A program made the position numbers and the translations under genes. Of a stretch of DNA of 64,000 nt, positions 10,870 to 24,696 are shown in pieces. Location of the stretch: NCBI RefSeq assembly GCF_018691265.1, contig NW_024881295.1:13560314-13624313 (forward strand), read 5' to 3'. Under the pieces are notes generated by a model. It searched no databases and was not told the origin of the DNA. It was given only the letters and a program-made list of their open reading frames with translations. The stretch's first letter is position 1. Each line of letters opens with the position of its first letter. This DNA comes from Tyto alba. Taxonomy: Eukaryota; Chordata; Aves; Strigiformes; Tytonidae.

Positions 10870-11175
10870 CCTTCCCAGTATGAATATTACATTTACTGTT
10901 ATCCAGTCAGATGGTACCACTATTGGCTCAAATGGTTTATTAAAACTGTTTTCTACTGGACCTTCTTTGTCATGCACCATTTCCTGTACAATTTTGGGAT
11001 AGAGATTATCTAGTCCTGCTAACCTGGTATTATTTTATTCACTTCCAACCCAGATTAATGTATTTCTGTTTCAGGCCCTGATTCCCAGTACTTATTTTGC
11101 TTTTACTTCCATATTTTGTAGCAGCATCCTCCTTGAAAACTGCTACAAAATATTCATTAAGTTTTTGAGATCTAC
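10870..11175 (-). mobile_element. ancient L3/CR1-clade LINE fragment, antisense
   Basis: The + strand reproduces, in order, hallmark words of the reverse complement of L3/CR1-type LINEs in the region between endonuclease and reverse transcriptase. These are a TTACTGTTATCCAGTCAGATGG block at 10893-10914, TGGTTTATTAAAACTG, a block ending in CATTTCCTGTACAATTTTGGGATAGAGATTATCTAG, and then AAAACTGCTACAAAATATTCATT about 150 bases later. The frames are broken by many stops, so nothing is translated. Divergence looks much greater than in the CR1 at 37.5 kb, implying a far older insertion. The assignment rests on remembered consensus order rather than a search. Confidence 0.55.
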
Positions 11176-13559
11176 TCAGAGAAGCTTCTGAATTTTATGA
11201 AAGATGCATGATTTTTAAAAATTTCAATCATTTTCTACCAGTTTTTCCAGACAGGGTCCTGCAGAATGTTTTGGTAGTAAGCATCCCAATAAGAATACTG
11301 TCATATAGTTTACATAAACTGTTACAGCTCCAAATTCATCAGAAACACTTAGGATATCTGAATGCTTTATTTGAAGCAGTGTCTGAGAAAAAAACCTACA
11401 AGCGCTAAGCTTTTTTCCACTCAAAAGACTGTGAATTAGGAATGCTATCATTATCATCATTTGCATGATCATTTAGGATTTGCTTCTGTGTTGGTTCTGT
11501 TTTCAGATTAAAAAAATGGTGAAATAAAATTGAGAAGTACTGAATAGCAGATTATAACCACCTGAAACAGAAATATGACAGATAAACAAAATTCAGCTTG
11601 GGGTTGATATAAGCAGCCTTTCTAAAGCTGTTGGCTCAGTAATTTAAAATATTTTGCGGAAAATGGGATTATGTCAGATTCCCATTTTCTGAAGTCTAAA
11701 TATCTTTTCACTGAACAAATATATGAACACATATTTTGTTGATGTTACCTAGAATACTTAATTCAGCTACTTATTCTAGATAACTGATTCATGCAGGGAT
11801 AAATATTCATACATAGAAATATGCTCTAGTTTGGGAAAAATAATTGAAATATGAATATATTAATAAGTATTAATAGTATGGTATCATTCAAAGACAATAC
11901 CTGTAATAATGTAGCCAATCCTTAATTATTAAAAACCCCAAACAACAGAATACCAAAGTCTAAGATCCCAAGGCAATATCTGTCTCCATTTTGTGCATGA
12001 GATAATAATTGTTACACTTATATAGGTGCCTTTCTTATGGAATATTATATTTTTTTCTTTAAAAAAAGTGTCAGTAATTTAAGAAAAAGCAAGACACTTC
12101 ACACCACATTTTCTTGAGAGATTCATGAACCCTTTGTCAGACCTGATGTGAACTTCATGTCACAAATGAAAAAGAAAACCTGAACATGTTTCATGTAGCT
12201 TTTTGTTTCATCACAAACATTCCTCATAGCTTCAGTAGATAATCAAGAACCCCTTTAGCATTAGCTTTCTTAATCAGACAGACTCTTACACACATATTGC
12301 AGTTTCTTTTTCTGCAGGAATCTCATAGAGTCTCTTATCAATTTCTCTATCAAAAAACTAATTTTTGACACTTAAACCCATTCCTTAAGTGAATCCCCTG
12401 GGTAAATAAAAGTGACTAGCTGTTCCAAAAAAATTTTTTTTTAAATTAATGAGTCATTAAGCACCTGGAAATTTTAGATGAAATACACAGGCTTTTATGA
12501 CTAAAGCTTTGCTTCATGTTGCAGATTGTCTTTAATTTTAGGTGGTGCAATATGTCTCTTACAGTATTAAGTAGGGAGGGATACAATAAAAGTCTGGTAT
12601 TTGCTGTCTCAACATAAGCATACCCAGGGTATTTCTAAACCTTGAAGTTAGATAGGGAAGTAGGCTACAAAATTCAGTAGGTTTGCAAGCAGAACCCAAA
12701 CACAACCCAAAGGTGTGCAGTCAAATCACATCTTTAAACTTTAAGTTATAGAGGTAACTAGGTTGGATGAATAGCTACAGCTAGAATGCAAAAGAGGTTG
12801 TACCCCATCACCACTCCAAAGGAGCAAAGCAGAAGAATCCTTTATTGACATCATGAAATGCAGTCAGAAGTTCAAGTGAAGCCTTTGAAGTTTAAGACTT
12901 TGTGGCTATAAGATTGACTGGATATTTTGTGGATATCTATCAAGTATAGTATCCAATTCAGCAGTGTTTACGGTAGGATGCATTCAGCCTCTGTTCAGGA
13001 GCACTGCTGCTTGTTAGAAAGTCCAGGCTTCCAAGCCTTGAATGATAGGCATTTCAAGTGTAGGCTCAGTCTCCACCAAGATTTCACAGATTATTCTGGA
13101 ACAAACTAAATAGGCAAGCTTGGTTCCAGCTCCTAACTAAGTTGTGTGGCTGGCGGAGACAGCACAGTCATAATTCAAAATGATGAAGGAATGCTATAGC
13201 AAGTCTGTTTCCTTGTGACCCATTTAGACATTTTCAACCCAACAAGGCTACTACTAGTCCAATTTTGTTAACCTGGAGATTTTAATAAACCCGAAGAGCC
13301 AAACCAATAGCAACAGTTCTGTGTTTCATCATCATTTTATGTAAATGCCATGGCCAAGCTGAAATTTTCCAGTGTAAACAATATAAACAAACTCAAAGAA
13401 TTTTGGAAAAGGAACTTAGATGTGATTATTTTTGTCTGTTAAGATAAAAATATGGAGTTCTCATTCTTCACCTGGTTTTGCATCCTGACCATCAAAATAG
13501 AGAAGGGATTTAGAGTAAAAATAGCGATGGTTCAGCCAATACATTAAAAACCACAAGAC

Positions 13560-14440
13560 CCATTAAATGGAGTTTCTAATAAAAATTCTTCCTAACTGGT
13601 TAATTGCAGTTGCTAAATGATTTCTTTTTATAGTAAAAGCTTTATAATTAACAAGCCAGACATTGATTTCTAGTCATTATCAATTTCTCTGTGATTATTA
13701 TTGCTTCTATAATAATCTTCACTGTATTAACATAGATTAAGAAGCTCTTTAAAATAGAGCAGCTTCATTAGCTCCTACTATCACAGGAGGACCTGCAGAA
13801 CTTGGCACTTCAGTTAACCATCATGCAGAAGCTGAAAATAAATGCTGCAAGACTCTATTCCTAGGGGCTGACGTGCATGGAAAAGTGTGAGAAACCTCGG
13901 CGCTCAACTCCAAGTACTTAACTCCCAGTCAGTAAAGCTTCTAAAATCATTAACTTGGACAGCCACGTTAACAATATTTCTCTGTTAATCTTTATTGCTA
14001 CATTAATGAAACATCTTTTATCCTATGGACATACTACATTTGAAAAACTTTATAAATCCAATTGCAAAACTGGAATAATTTCAGCTGTGTAAACGGAACT
14101 GTGGTAAAACAGCCTTTGCAAACACAACAATTTAATGAAACATAGTAGCATGGGAGATGGAATGAATAGTTCACCCTGTGTAAACCTCCTGGCTTTCAGG
14201 TTTTACAGTACACTAACTGAAGCAGGAATTGGGATGGGACCTGAGACATGCAGTTTTGCTCTTGTGAAATGTGCCAGGGAATCTTTGCAGACTAAGAGGC
14301 TACTTCTCATCCAAAATGATAATGACTCACTTGCTGAGCTTTGCGTGATATTTTTTCATGGAGGTATGCTAAAACTGATAATAGTTATGGCTGTCCTTTG
14401 GACACACAGAGACCACTCTTTTCTGCCTAAATAACTGAAT
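13560..14440. promoter_or_regulatory. possible conserved non-coding element
   Basis: This segment is repeat-free and rich in homeodomain-type words (TAATTGC, TAATTAAC, TTAAC, CATTAATG). It holds a TGACTCA site and CpGs in AT-rich context (GACGTGCATG and CTCGGCGCTCAAC near 13870-13910). These are common traits of developmental enhancers. The evidence is compositional only; no cross-species comparison was possible. Confidence 0.25.
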
Positions 14441-17400
14441 TCAGTAAATGTTTTAGTACATTTTGAATTTGTTTGCTTTTAAGACTACTTTGCACTGAGA
14501 TTTTGATGAATGACTCCTATGGCTGCAAAGTCATAACATAGAAGGCTGTCAACAGGGCACCATTTTTCTGAGCTATGCAGGAGTTTTATTTCAGATATAG
14601 TTCCCAGATTAATTAATTCATGACATATAAAATATAATCTAATTACTTGTATTTTGGGTGACTATTCTCAGACATTCCAACTGATCTGACTCAACTCTCC
14701 TTCATGGATTTGCAGAAGAAGTCAAAACCAGGGCTCAATGAAAAAGGGTTTTGAAAATACTGCGTGATGTTTTACACAATAAATGTATCAGATAGAAGAA
14801 GAAGCCTTATACAAGTCTTTGATATCTCAACACAAGCTTACAACAATCTGGACTTCCCTACATTCACAACTATGTCAAGGTATGAAGATTTGGTTTGGCC
14901 TGTCACTAAGACATAATAGCTGGAAAATTTAGATCTTTTTAAATGCTGAAACTGAGTTGAGCTCAGATCTGTGCTTCTTCCCTTGCTCATTCTACCTAAA
15001 TATTGCAATCGTGGATGACAGAATGCAAGAAGAAACTGCACAAATTGAAAGAAAATTATACTGATGGATTAAAATTAAGCAATATTCAAAAAAATATTTG
15101 AAATATTGCCTCTAATTCTTAGCATAGTTCAAAAAATAAATTTGTTGGAGCTGCTTCCTCTAGTTATTTGCAGTAATCTTTTCTGCTCCTAAGAGAATCA
15201 GGCCTTGTGGGATTTTAAATCAAACTTTGTAGATTTACTTTGTCAACCCTGGACTAAACTATACTCAACCTTGTCTGGCTTTCGCAGGAACTAGTACATA
15301 GTATTCCACTTACCCTGTCCCAAAATTGGTCAAGTGCTAAAGGATAACTTTTTGCGGTTTCCTGTGACTTGTCCAAGTTCATTAAGATCTGTAAAACTGA
15401 TGCAACATTTTTTAAAATTAACAGAAATCTCAATTCATCACTCAGAAACTTAACAGGAAAACCTTGTTTCTTTCATAGCTCTGCTCTATTCAGAGTGGTA
15501 TAAATATGGAAAATTATACAGAAGATAAAAAGCGATGGAAGATGACATCCTTGGAGATCCTGTTCAAGGAAGTACCACATGCATACTTAGTTTTAAAGTA
15601 AACATAAGCTAGTTATGAATTTATCAAGATCTACATGTGCATGCAAGGGACCTTTGCAGGAGTGGGGGGGAAAGAAGTCTTCTTGAATAAAGCTTTCAAG
15701 AGGGAACATGATGGGACCGGTCATTAATTTTTTCAGAAATTTTGATTTTGTGGTAAACAGAAATAAAATAGTAATAACAAAATCAGCCATGCTATTTCAC
15801 AAAGATTTCGTTGTCTTGAATACATTTTTTAGATGCTACACAGTGATTTAAGAGCCTAAATTCACATGAGAGAATGTTAAGCATGCAGTGGAGAACTGGG
15901 CAGAAGCAGAGGTGGTATCTCAGAAAGGTTTGAACTAACGAGCTCTGGAACAGGCAACACTAACTGGCACAGCAGCATGCTAGTTTGCTGTGTGGCAAGG
16001 TTAATTTGTTGGAGCACAGTTTCCTGTTAATCTGCATACAAGCAGAACGAGACATTGTGCCAGCTGCATGGAACTGGTTTGTGGCCATGCACAGACATCT
16101 GATACTGTATTATGTGAATAGCAATGAGCATACCACCCAGCAGTATTAAGGGACCAAGGAAAGCATAACACTCTTAGTTCCTCTGCTTGTAAATTCACTC
16201 TTGATACTACTTCTAGGACCTGAATTAATATCTTTGTGAAGTAATGCATTTCCTGATACAAACAGACCAGCACATTCAGAGCTAGCTTGGAATTTCTAAT
16301 ATATATATATTGGGTGCTATAAATATAGTCTAAGATCCTTTGACACCTGTCTGCTTTTAAAAATTTTAAAACAAGCCTTACTTCCATGTCATGAGACATG
16401 GAGATTGATATTTCATGGTCTTTATTCATGATGCTCAACTGAAACTTGATTTAGGAATAGTGAAACTTTGCTATGCAACAGTACAAAGCTATTAAAATTA
16501 ATTGGTCTGACCATAACCATCAATGAATAACTGAAGACATAACCAATGAGTCATCATGGCTTTTGAAAACTGTCTAGATAAACTTAATGGATACATACAG
16601 CAATATGATCTAAGGGAATACATGCATTTATTTCCCTTTTCCATTCACCTAAGAGGGTACTGAAACTTTTATCTGATGTCACATTAAGGTATAATGTGCA
16701 CTGATATGCAACAGATAAGGAATTCCCAAAACTTACTTTGATGTCTTTCAGTCATGTTTCCATCAAATAATTCAATATAGAAAGAATACGCACAGAAATT
16801 ACAAACTATCTTGTAACTAAGCAATTGTTTTAGACCAAAAACATGCTATTTCTTTTGCATCTTCAATCCAAATATTCTTTTTTATCCTTGTTTTATGTAC
16901 CTGATCTAGACGGGAAAATTGCACATATACATCTGAAAAACTTATGTAGTGAGAAATCAAACCTGAGAACAAAGTCCAAGTCTTTCATCCTGTAATACAA
17001 AGAACATCAAAGGGCCACACCTATGAAAATATTATTTCTCCTCTAAACTTTTTGTCCCAAGGCCATCACAAATCTCCCTGCTCTTGTCTGATTTATGTTT
17101 CAACAATATTTTCAATAACCTCTACAGCTCCATGTCTATTGAGCAAATACTCTGGAAGCATCGCACAGAATTGTTATGTCCTAATACAGCCTATATAGAA
17201 TAATAAATATATGGAAACCAATCTATTTTCTCAGATATGAAGAGTACATGAATGTAATTGGTATTCTAATTTATGACAAATATCCTGTGGCTACAGTGAC
17301 TAGGGCCCTGAACCGTAACATAAAGAAGAGCTTTGCATCTTCAACATCTCGTTGGATAGGGCTGTGCGCTGCCTTCTCTAAATTCAGTGCACGGCTGGTT

Positions 17401-19898
17401 TAGATTCAGACGATAGTACCCAGTACACAAGTATTTTTTATAAATTTTTCAGAGCAAATTCTTCTTCGTCCAACTCTATTAACTTCTTGAGAGAGACCTG
17501 TGTTTCATCAGAAAGTGGATTAAAGCAACTAAAAGCTCAAGGCATGTAATGATATAGGTGTCTCTAGTTATGCTGTGGTCCTACACCATCCCCACTGGAA
17601 GGCAAATGATCAGACTGATCGTCCTGTCACCACAGGTGAAAGCACTAGCGCTAGTAACTCTGCTTGCATTTCTTGGTCAGAAAGCTAGCACTACATTGTA
17701 ATGATTTTCATTTTTTGTGTGAGAAGACTCAGTCTGACAAGACTGTATTGGTCATTCTCAGGACAAATTCAGAACTTCTTCACAGCTACCGTGAGTAATA
17801 AGATGAATTGAGATGAATTACTACCTATGTTGAGATCAATAATAGTTGATGGCTTCAGGTAGGTAATGATTTAAAAACCCCACAAACCCAAGATATGTTT
17901 TACTTCTGTTCTGAACCCCCTATACCACCTGATTTGAAGAGACAGAGACACACAATATCTATATTTTAATCTAGACATGTTTTAATTCTATATATTCACT
18001 GGCGTTTGTTCACTTTTCTTCATTCCTTACTTATTCTATACATAATTTTTAGTGCAAACCCAGATAGCAGAGTGAAAAAGACCATTTCCAAATCCATTTG
18101 TAAATTTCACAACTAGATTTGCTTTGCTAATATAGGATTCAAATCTAAAGCTCATGAGCTCTGAAGAAGTTAGCACTAGTTTCAGTTGTAGCTACCAAAT
18201 TGCCCATGGTTCATGAAAGTCACTCATCCATACTCTCCCCCTCAGCCCCAAATCCCAATTAGATCTGTACTTCATATGATGAAAATGTGAAATAATTTGT
18301 ACGACCAGAAAATTAGGCCCCGTGCATTAGACAATCTGTGTCTCTAGGTATTTATTTATCTAAGCATAATATGGTCTGACAGTTCTTAAGAGATGTTATA
18401 ACAAGCAATAAATTATTTTATAGTCTTATAAGTCATGAAAGTTGTATTAAACAAAGTTAATAAAAATATTGTGTCAATATATAAAAGATTATTCTGAACA
18501 TGAATCTTGAAGTAGGATCAAAAGATGGGTTTGATCATAAAAAAAATTGTCAAAGTAATAAGAGGGACTAATCCAAAGGACACAAATTCCTAAAATTTTA
18601 TCCGTGGATGGCAAGTTAGTGGGTCAGACTTCAGAACAGGAGATCCATATAAAAGTAATACTGCCAAGAAATACTTTTATGTCCTGTGCTTGTGACATGA
18701 GTTGCCTTGAGATGACTAGATCTATCAACTCAGTGCCCGCCAAAGAGGTGATTCAGTAGCTTCTGGTGTAAACTAATAGTAAGGAGTAAACCAGCAGGAA
18801 TGCTGTTGTGTTTTAGACTAGAGGAGATCTACAAGCTTTTACAATTCCTTGGTGTCAGGGCGCTTTGGGCCCTTATTCTTTAGCAGATTTATCCTGGTAT
18901 TTCCTTTTTCTCTCTTTTTCTCTCTGTACCCCCTCACACTGATTATTCACCCCATTTCTGGTTCAGCTGAAAGAGATCCTGGAGGTGCCTTCAATGACAA
19001 TTTGGGATAATTGCATAAAAAAAAGTCCATTTGCAGAATGAATTCAGATGCTCCGAGAAGTGCTGCCCTACAATATCCCTGGGCTGCAAAGACACAGATG
19101 TATGGTGTAATATCTCCCTGACATTATTTATACTGATGGAAGGAAATTAATTTAAACTGCATGAAGCTAAAGTAACTGAATTTTTCATGAGAAGGAGAAT
19201 GAACTGGGAAAGTTAAATCCATACTCCAGTCTGACACAAGGACTTTCCCTTTGCATTCCTGAGAGTACTTTGGATACTCCAAGCCCTGGGTAGGAGGAGT
19301 GCCTGGCTATTTGCAAAGTGTAATGATGAAGACACCAACATGGATGAGGTCTCATGGTGTATCCTTCAACCCACTACATCAAAATGTAGGCACACTCACC
19401 CAGTGTCATGAGCTGGAGTTCCCACTCCATCCCACACCAGTGTGCGTGTGTGTGGTTTGTTTAGACTCTGTTTCCAGAATCAGAGAAGTTCCCTGTCTGG
19501 ACACTGACACTGGCCTATCTTTTCCCCGTCTATACCTCAATTCACAGAAGATCAACTTGTATTGGGCCTTTTGTTCTTTTAGTACAAAGATGTATTTAAA
19601 CCAGGGATTATGTGAATCTAACCCAGAATCCATTTTATTTGGTAGTTAGATACCAATACCTCTTCTAATGTTGAAAATGCCAGTAAGTTATATTCAGTCA
19701 GCAAAATTTTGATGTGTGTATTTAATGGAATACACAAGTACAAACATGAATTATCAATGATACAGCCATTTTCATAAAAGTAGTACAGAAAAATGTTTCA
19801 GAAAGAATATGGCTGTAATTACTTAAGTTTTATATAACTAGATTATAAAGACCTAACAGCATTGAAAACACATGCCATTATCAACAGGACAGTCTCAG

Positions 19899-19913
19899 AA
19901 AAAAAAAAAAAAA
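19899..19913. repeat. A15 run
   Basis: Pure A run of 15 bases. Confidence 0.9.
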
Positions 19914-21664
19914 GTTGATTCAGCCTTATTTAATTTAATTTAAATACCATGATTATAATCTCTGCATCTTTTATTTTTGACAGCTTCCCAAGGACATAGC
20001 TAAGTATTTTCAATAATCTTCTTAAACTTGGGAATTCAATATTTTAATTTCCAGTACATAAAGTTGTTTTAGGTGAGGATTTAGGAACAGCAAATAGTCG
20101 ATCATTCATTTTAGCATCAGCCAAACTACATGAAACAATGAGAGAGACAAAGGAAAATCCTTGGAAAAGATACTGAGATTGATTACCAGTATTCTGTACA
20201 ATTCTGTACAAGAAAGTCACGTCCCTCAAATCTTTCAGAATGAATGTATCAGCAGGATGGCAGTGAAGGTATGCACTGAAATAATCAATTTGGCTTTCAC
20301 AGAACCTTTAACAAGTCCCTCACAAGAAGAAATCTAGTTATAAATATACTATTTGAAAGTTGACCTTCAAAAGAAAAACCACCCAAAACCCAGCAATTAA
20401 TGTTTTGTTTTTTAATATGGAGCTCTAACAGTCTTTGTATTCTTGCCACCAGAAAAGTCCCTTATGCTCACTAGCTGCTTGGGTAAGCCTGAACAGCCTG
20501 CAATCTGCTTCCATGCATGGTGGAGAGCTCACACCAGTGGAGGGTGACTGCAGGATCAGAAAAGGGGATAGAAACCTGCCAGAGACTCTTACCAAATCTG
20601 TGCCACTGCACAAGGAGTGTTAAGTGTTCCTTGTCTGCCCTTGAAGACCAACATTTTGTAACTGGAATTCATTCTGATAAATATCAGATAGAATATACAT
20701 ATTTTAATGCAAAAGAGATATTGAAGATGAGGGGATCCTTAAATGAAAAGATAAGAATACATATTCTTAAGTATCTAAAAATAATTTGCCCAAGACATGC
20801 AAATTGTTTGGAATTTTTCTGCTCTTGTCCTGTGATATTAAATCTGAAGTATATTTTACTAGCACAACAGAACTAGTGTCATTATTTCACTAATTAGTCC
20901 CATTTCTGCTGTTAGCACTGAAAACACTGGCTTTTTTTCCCAGTTTGCCTCCTTCAAAGACATGCCAGATGAGTTCAGACTCTGTTTTGAGACTGTAAAT
21001 TAATAGCGGTATTTTGATCAAGTTGCATTTAAAATTACTATGATCACTTAAAAAGCATGTTAATTCTGAGGCACTGAAATGAATGTCTGATGCTCTTCAG
21101 CGTTCTGTTTCCAGTGGGCAGCCACAGATACACAAGACTATGAACAAAAACCAGAGCAACATTATCTGTCCATGGTAATGTCAAGCAACAAATCATTTGA
21201 TTTCTGTAATATAATTATTTTCTTTTCCAGAATAAACACAGAAACTGACAGTCTGCTTTGCTTTAAATTTCTTTTCTCCATCAGCTGTAAAAACCACCCG
21301 TTGTGCTTGGATATCATACAATGCATATGGCATGCAGGATCACACACTGTTCTGAAAACTCTGCCCATACCTCAGTGTAACAAAACGAGTTATGGAGAGA
21401 GTGACAATTTCACAGGAACTGAATTTTCTTTGCTTTTGTGGTCTTCAGAACAATTCTTAAAAGACCACTGTGTTAATGAAGTTTGCAAGAGGCACACATA
21501 CAGTAGTCTCATTAAAGGTAGTCTAGCTAATCCTTAGCCATATTATTTTAACTATTAAAATCTGGAAATCTGGGGAAAAATTAGAACAAATATCTAGCAT
21601 GGCAGAACCTATCTATGGTAGCAAAGCTCCCTATTCAGTCATAAACACATTGCTGAAGCTTGGG

Positions 21665-21703
21665 TTTTTTTTGTTTTGGTTTTTTTTTTTTTTTTTTTTT
21701 TTT
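21665..21703. repeat. T-rich tract ending in T24
   Basis: T8, then G, T4, GG, then 24 T (21680-21703). It creates a phenylalanine-rich chance frame. Confidence 0.9.
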
Positions 21704-22639
21704 AAGGGAAACAATGGAGGAAAATGTCAATTTTTGAAGAAACATTTGAGACTTTTCTGGCTTTTGTATTTTCTTTTTAAGCAACAAGCATTTCTCCCCA
21801 GATGAAGTGTTTTTTCTTCTTGTTCCTAAATTTTTATTATTATTTTTTTAAACAGAAATGATGAAAGTACTGCCTCCCAGTTTTGTTAGACAATGCAGAA
21901 TTTCTTCTGACACCTCTGGAGCATTTGATGTTGGCAACAGCTAGATAATGAACATTGTACTTGTGAATAAGTGCTATAAAAAACACGATGGGGTGGTAGG
22001 ACTTTCAGAATGTAAATACCTGTGTAAGTAAAGGTACAGATCCTTTCTTTAATGTAGACTGTGGTCACCTGATAGCATGCTTGAGTTCCACTTAAACCCC
22101 ACTTCAGGGTTCCAGTAAGATTATTTCTGAAGCAGTATCTAAGACATCTTTTAGCGATTTCTCCTCTTAGACTTCTCTAAAAAATTGGCTGAATCCCTCC
22201 CTGGGGTCATACACCAAAGGAAAGGCTTGCCTTTAGGAGACAAACTAATGGTGAGGGCCTGGGGGAATAACTGTACCTGTCAGCTTGCTGAGAGCTAGCA
22301 GTGGTTTAACCTGTTTGTTGTAGTGCTATATTATGGCTTCTCCTAAATGTCTGAACATGGTGTTTCTGCACGAGTGCTGAAGTGTGTCTGTGCATGTGTG
22401 ATGCCGATGAGCTCCCGCTTTGGCCTCTCCGAGCGGTGGTACCCACCTTTCTGGCCAGGTCCCCTCCCGCTGCGGGAGGCATCAGTAATGCACAGGCTGG
22501 GTGACTACACTCAGTATTCTGGATCTGATGTTACCAGATACCATACAGAGAATTTCCTTCTGTTTGTAGTCCCAGCACAACACTAATGCCAATCAGAGGA
22601 ACAGCTTTGCCTCAGGAATTGATTCCAGTCAGAGACCAA

Positions 22640-22642
<3 letters not shown>

Positions 22643-22683
<41 letters not shown>
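22643..22683. repeat. A41 run, longest homopolymer in the window
   Basis: Forty-one uninterrupted A. No AATAAA hexamer lies in the 40 bases before it, and I found no matching target-site duplication at its two ends, so a processed retrocopy is not supported. A pure run this long points to recent slippage growth. About 200 bases upstream, 22380-22500 is locally GC-richer than its surroundings, but nothing recognisable is encoded. Confidence 0.92.
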
Positions 22684-22686
<3 letters not shown>

Positions 22687-24679
22687 TTGTTCATGTTGTT
22701 CAGTTTACCTCTTTTTCAAAGCTATCACTGCACAGAACCATATATAACTAAAACAAAGGGTATCTTGCTCAACAAAAATGAGAAATATCCTAATCTCTCT
22801 TTCTAAAGGTAAAAGCCAAGCTCCCATAAACATCAGCACATCCAGAATTTCACCTACATTTTTCCAATACTCACTATTTGTTCACATAAAAAGAAAATAT
22901 AACTTGGAGAAATAGGTGTAATGGTATCATACACCATAGCTTAACCACCGTTTCACTGTAAACACATCCAGATGCTAGCAAAGATGGCATAAATACTCTT
23001 GGCTCAAATGTGATTTTGCAAGAGTTACCCTCCAAACAGGGCTTAGTTTGCTTCCAGTTCGCATTTGAGCCTGCAGACATTGCCAAGCACAGCACTGCGC
23101 AGACCAAAATGGCATACCCAAAATCATTCCTCTCACCTACCCCATAGCCCTAAGCACAAAACTTAATTTTTCACTTTATGTCCCTGAGTTGGTGAAAAAC
23201 ATAGTGTGCTCCAAATATCAGGTTGCTTTCAAGCTGCTTCACCAGCATCTGAAACACACTGAAATCCACTAGCCTCAGAAATTGTCAGTGCTCCTTCTAG
23301 AAGTGTCAAACCTAACACAAAGTGTTGTAACGTACAATGGGGTTTATTTCAACCTATCAAACAAACTACTGAAAGTCTCCCTATCTGCAGCTCAGTGATA
23401 TTGCTAGGAGGAAAAAGGATTCAGACAATATTTAAACAAAAAAGCTAATACCTCAAAAGGCAAGATTGGGAGTGATTCCCTAGGTCACCGAGTCTATTTT
23501 CTCTTCTTTAAAAAAAATATGAAAAAATCCTGTATGGTAATTGATCACATTATCATAAAAGTACTTCATCCAGAGGTGGGGTTTTTTTGCCTCCCACCCA
23601 GTAAAGTCTGTTCTACAGCTCCATTCCCCTCGTTTTCAAGCTAATTTTATTCAGAGTTAGTTTATATGCATTTCTTAACACAGTTAATCAACACTGCCCA
23701 TTGGCTCAAATGTTTTTCTTCTGGACATCTATCTGTGAGTATAGATCATCTAAGCTAAAATCCACCAGAAGGTATTCTTTTTGGATCTAAATCCACATTA
23801 GATTGTAAGTCACCTAATTATGTCACTGGGCCCTTCTGGGGCTGCTGTTCAGCATGAGAACACAGCCACAAGATTAACTCTGTTCACAGGACGACAAGCA
23901 TGTTTCTCTAATAGGACACTTCCTTCTGAGTTGGAGAGAGAGCCCACCTGTGTTCATAAAATACACACTAGGCCATAAGACACACAGACACATGTGGAAA
24001 GAAAATAAAATTAAAAATGATTCACAAGTTAAGAAGCCTAATAAACAAGACAGAGCATTCAATACAGACAAAGGGAAGGAAAGAATTTAAAAACCATGAA
24101 ACCTAGCATAAATCAGCAAGACTAAAAGCCATGGTGTCGCAAGAAGTCCATCAGGACAACTTAGTGAGCATAAACCAGGCACTAACAGAAGTAATTGCAG
24201 TGCTGCGGTCATGGCCAATTTAGGGGCACAAGGCAATGCGAAGGAGAGCAGCAAATGCAACCAGGCAGTTGGACTTTGGCATCCAGTGGGATGGGAGCTG
24301 GTCAAAATGAAGAGATAAGGGAGAGATGATTATTTCTGTTACCTTCTGGAAGCTGTATTCCCAAGGTCTGAAGCCAGGACCAGTCCCCTCTCATCCACCC
24401 TTTTTAACACCCTGCAAACCCCCACTGTCATGAGAGGCCTTTATAGCAGGCTGATAAGAGACAAATTTCACCTGCTGAAAACCCCTGTCCTCCTCCTGAA
24501 GTAAATTGAGCTACACCAATTTGCAGTCACCTCACACTAGAATGTAATAGCCATTAAGCTATTATTATAGTTTGCCATAAACCATATGCTTAGCTTGTGT
24601 ATGGCTTCCTAAAGAAATTGCCACCTTTCTCCTTTTGGAAATGCTAGGTCTCTTTAAAAACTCTGGAATTTATTGTTTG

Positions 24680-24696
24680 TTTTTTTTTTTTTTTTT
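24680..24696. repeat. T17 run
   Basis: Pure T run of 17 bases. Confidence 0.9.

Larger units (their letters stand above)
11176..22642. other. AT-rich non-coding sequence, no gene recognised
   Basis: I see no exon, RNA gene or young transposon. The longest frame is a minus-strand run of 145 codons at 16001-16438 with no domain. A15 lies at 19899-19913 and T24 at 21680-21703. The stretch 13560-14440 is rich in TAATT, TTAAT and homeodomain-like words, with a consensus AP-1 site (TGACTCA, 14323-14329), and has a mixed, non-repetitive texture like vertebrate conserved non-coding elements. That can only be tested by alignment. Confidence 0.5.

Noticed and set aside
16001..16438. 145-codon minus-strand frame
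   Set aside because: No recognised domain and no exon signals. This length is expected by chance in 64 kb.
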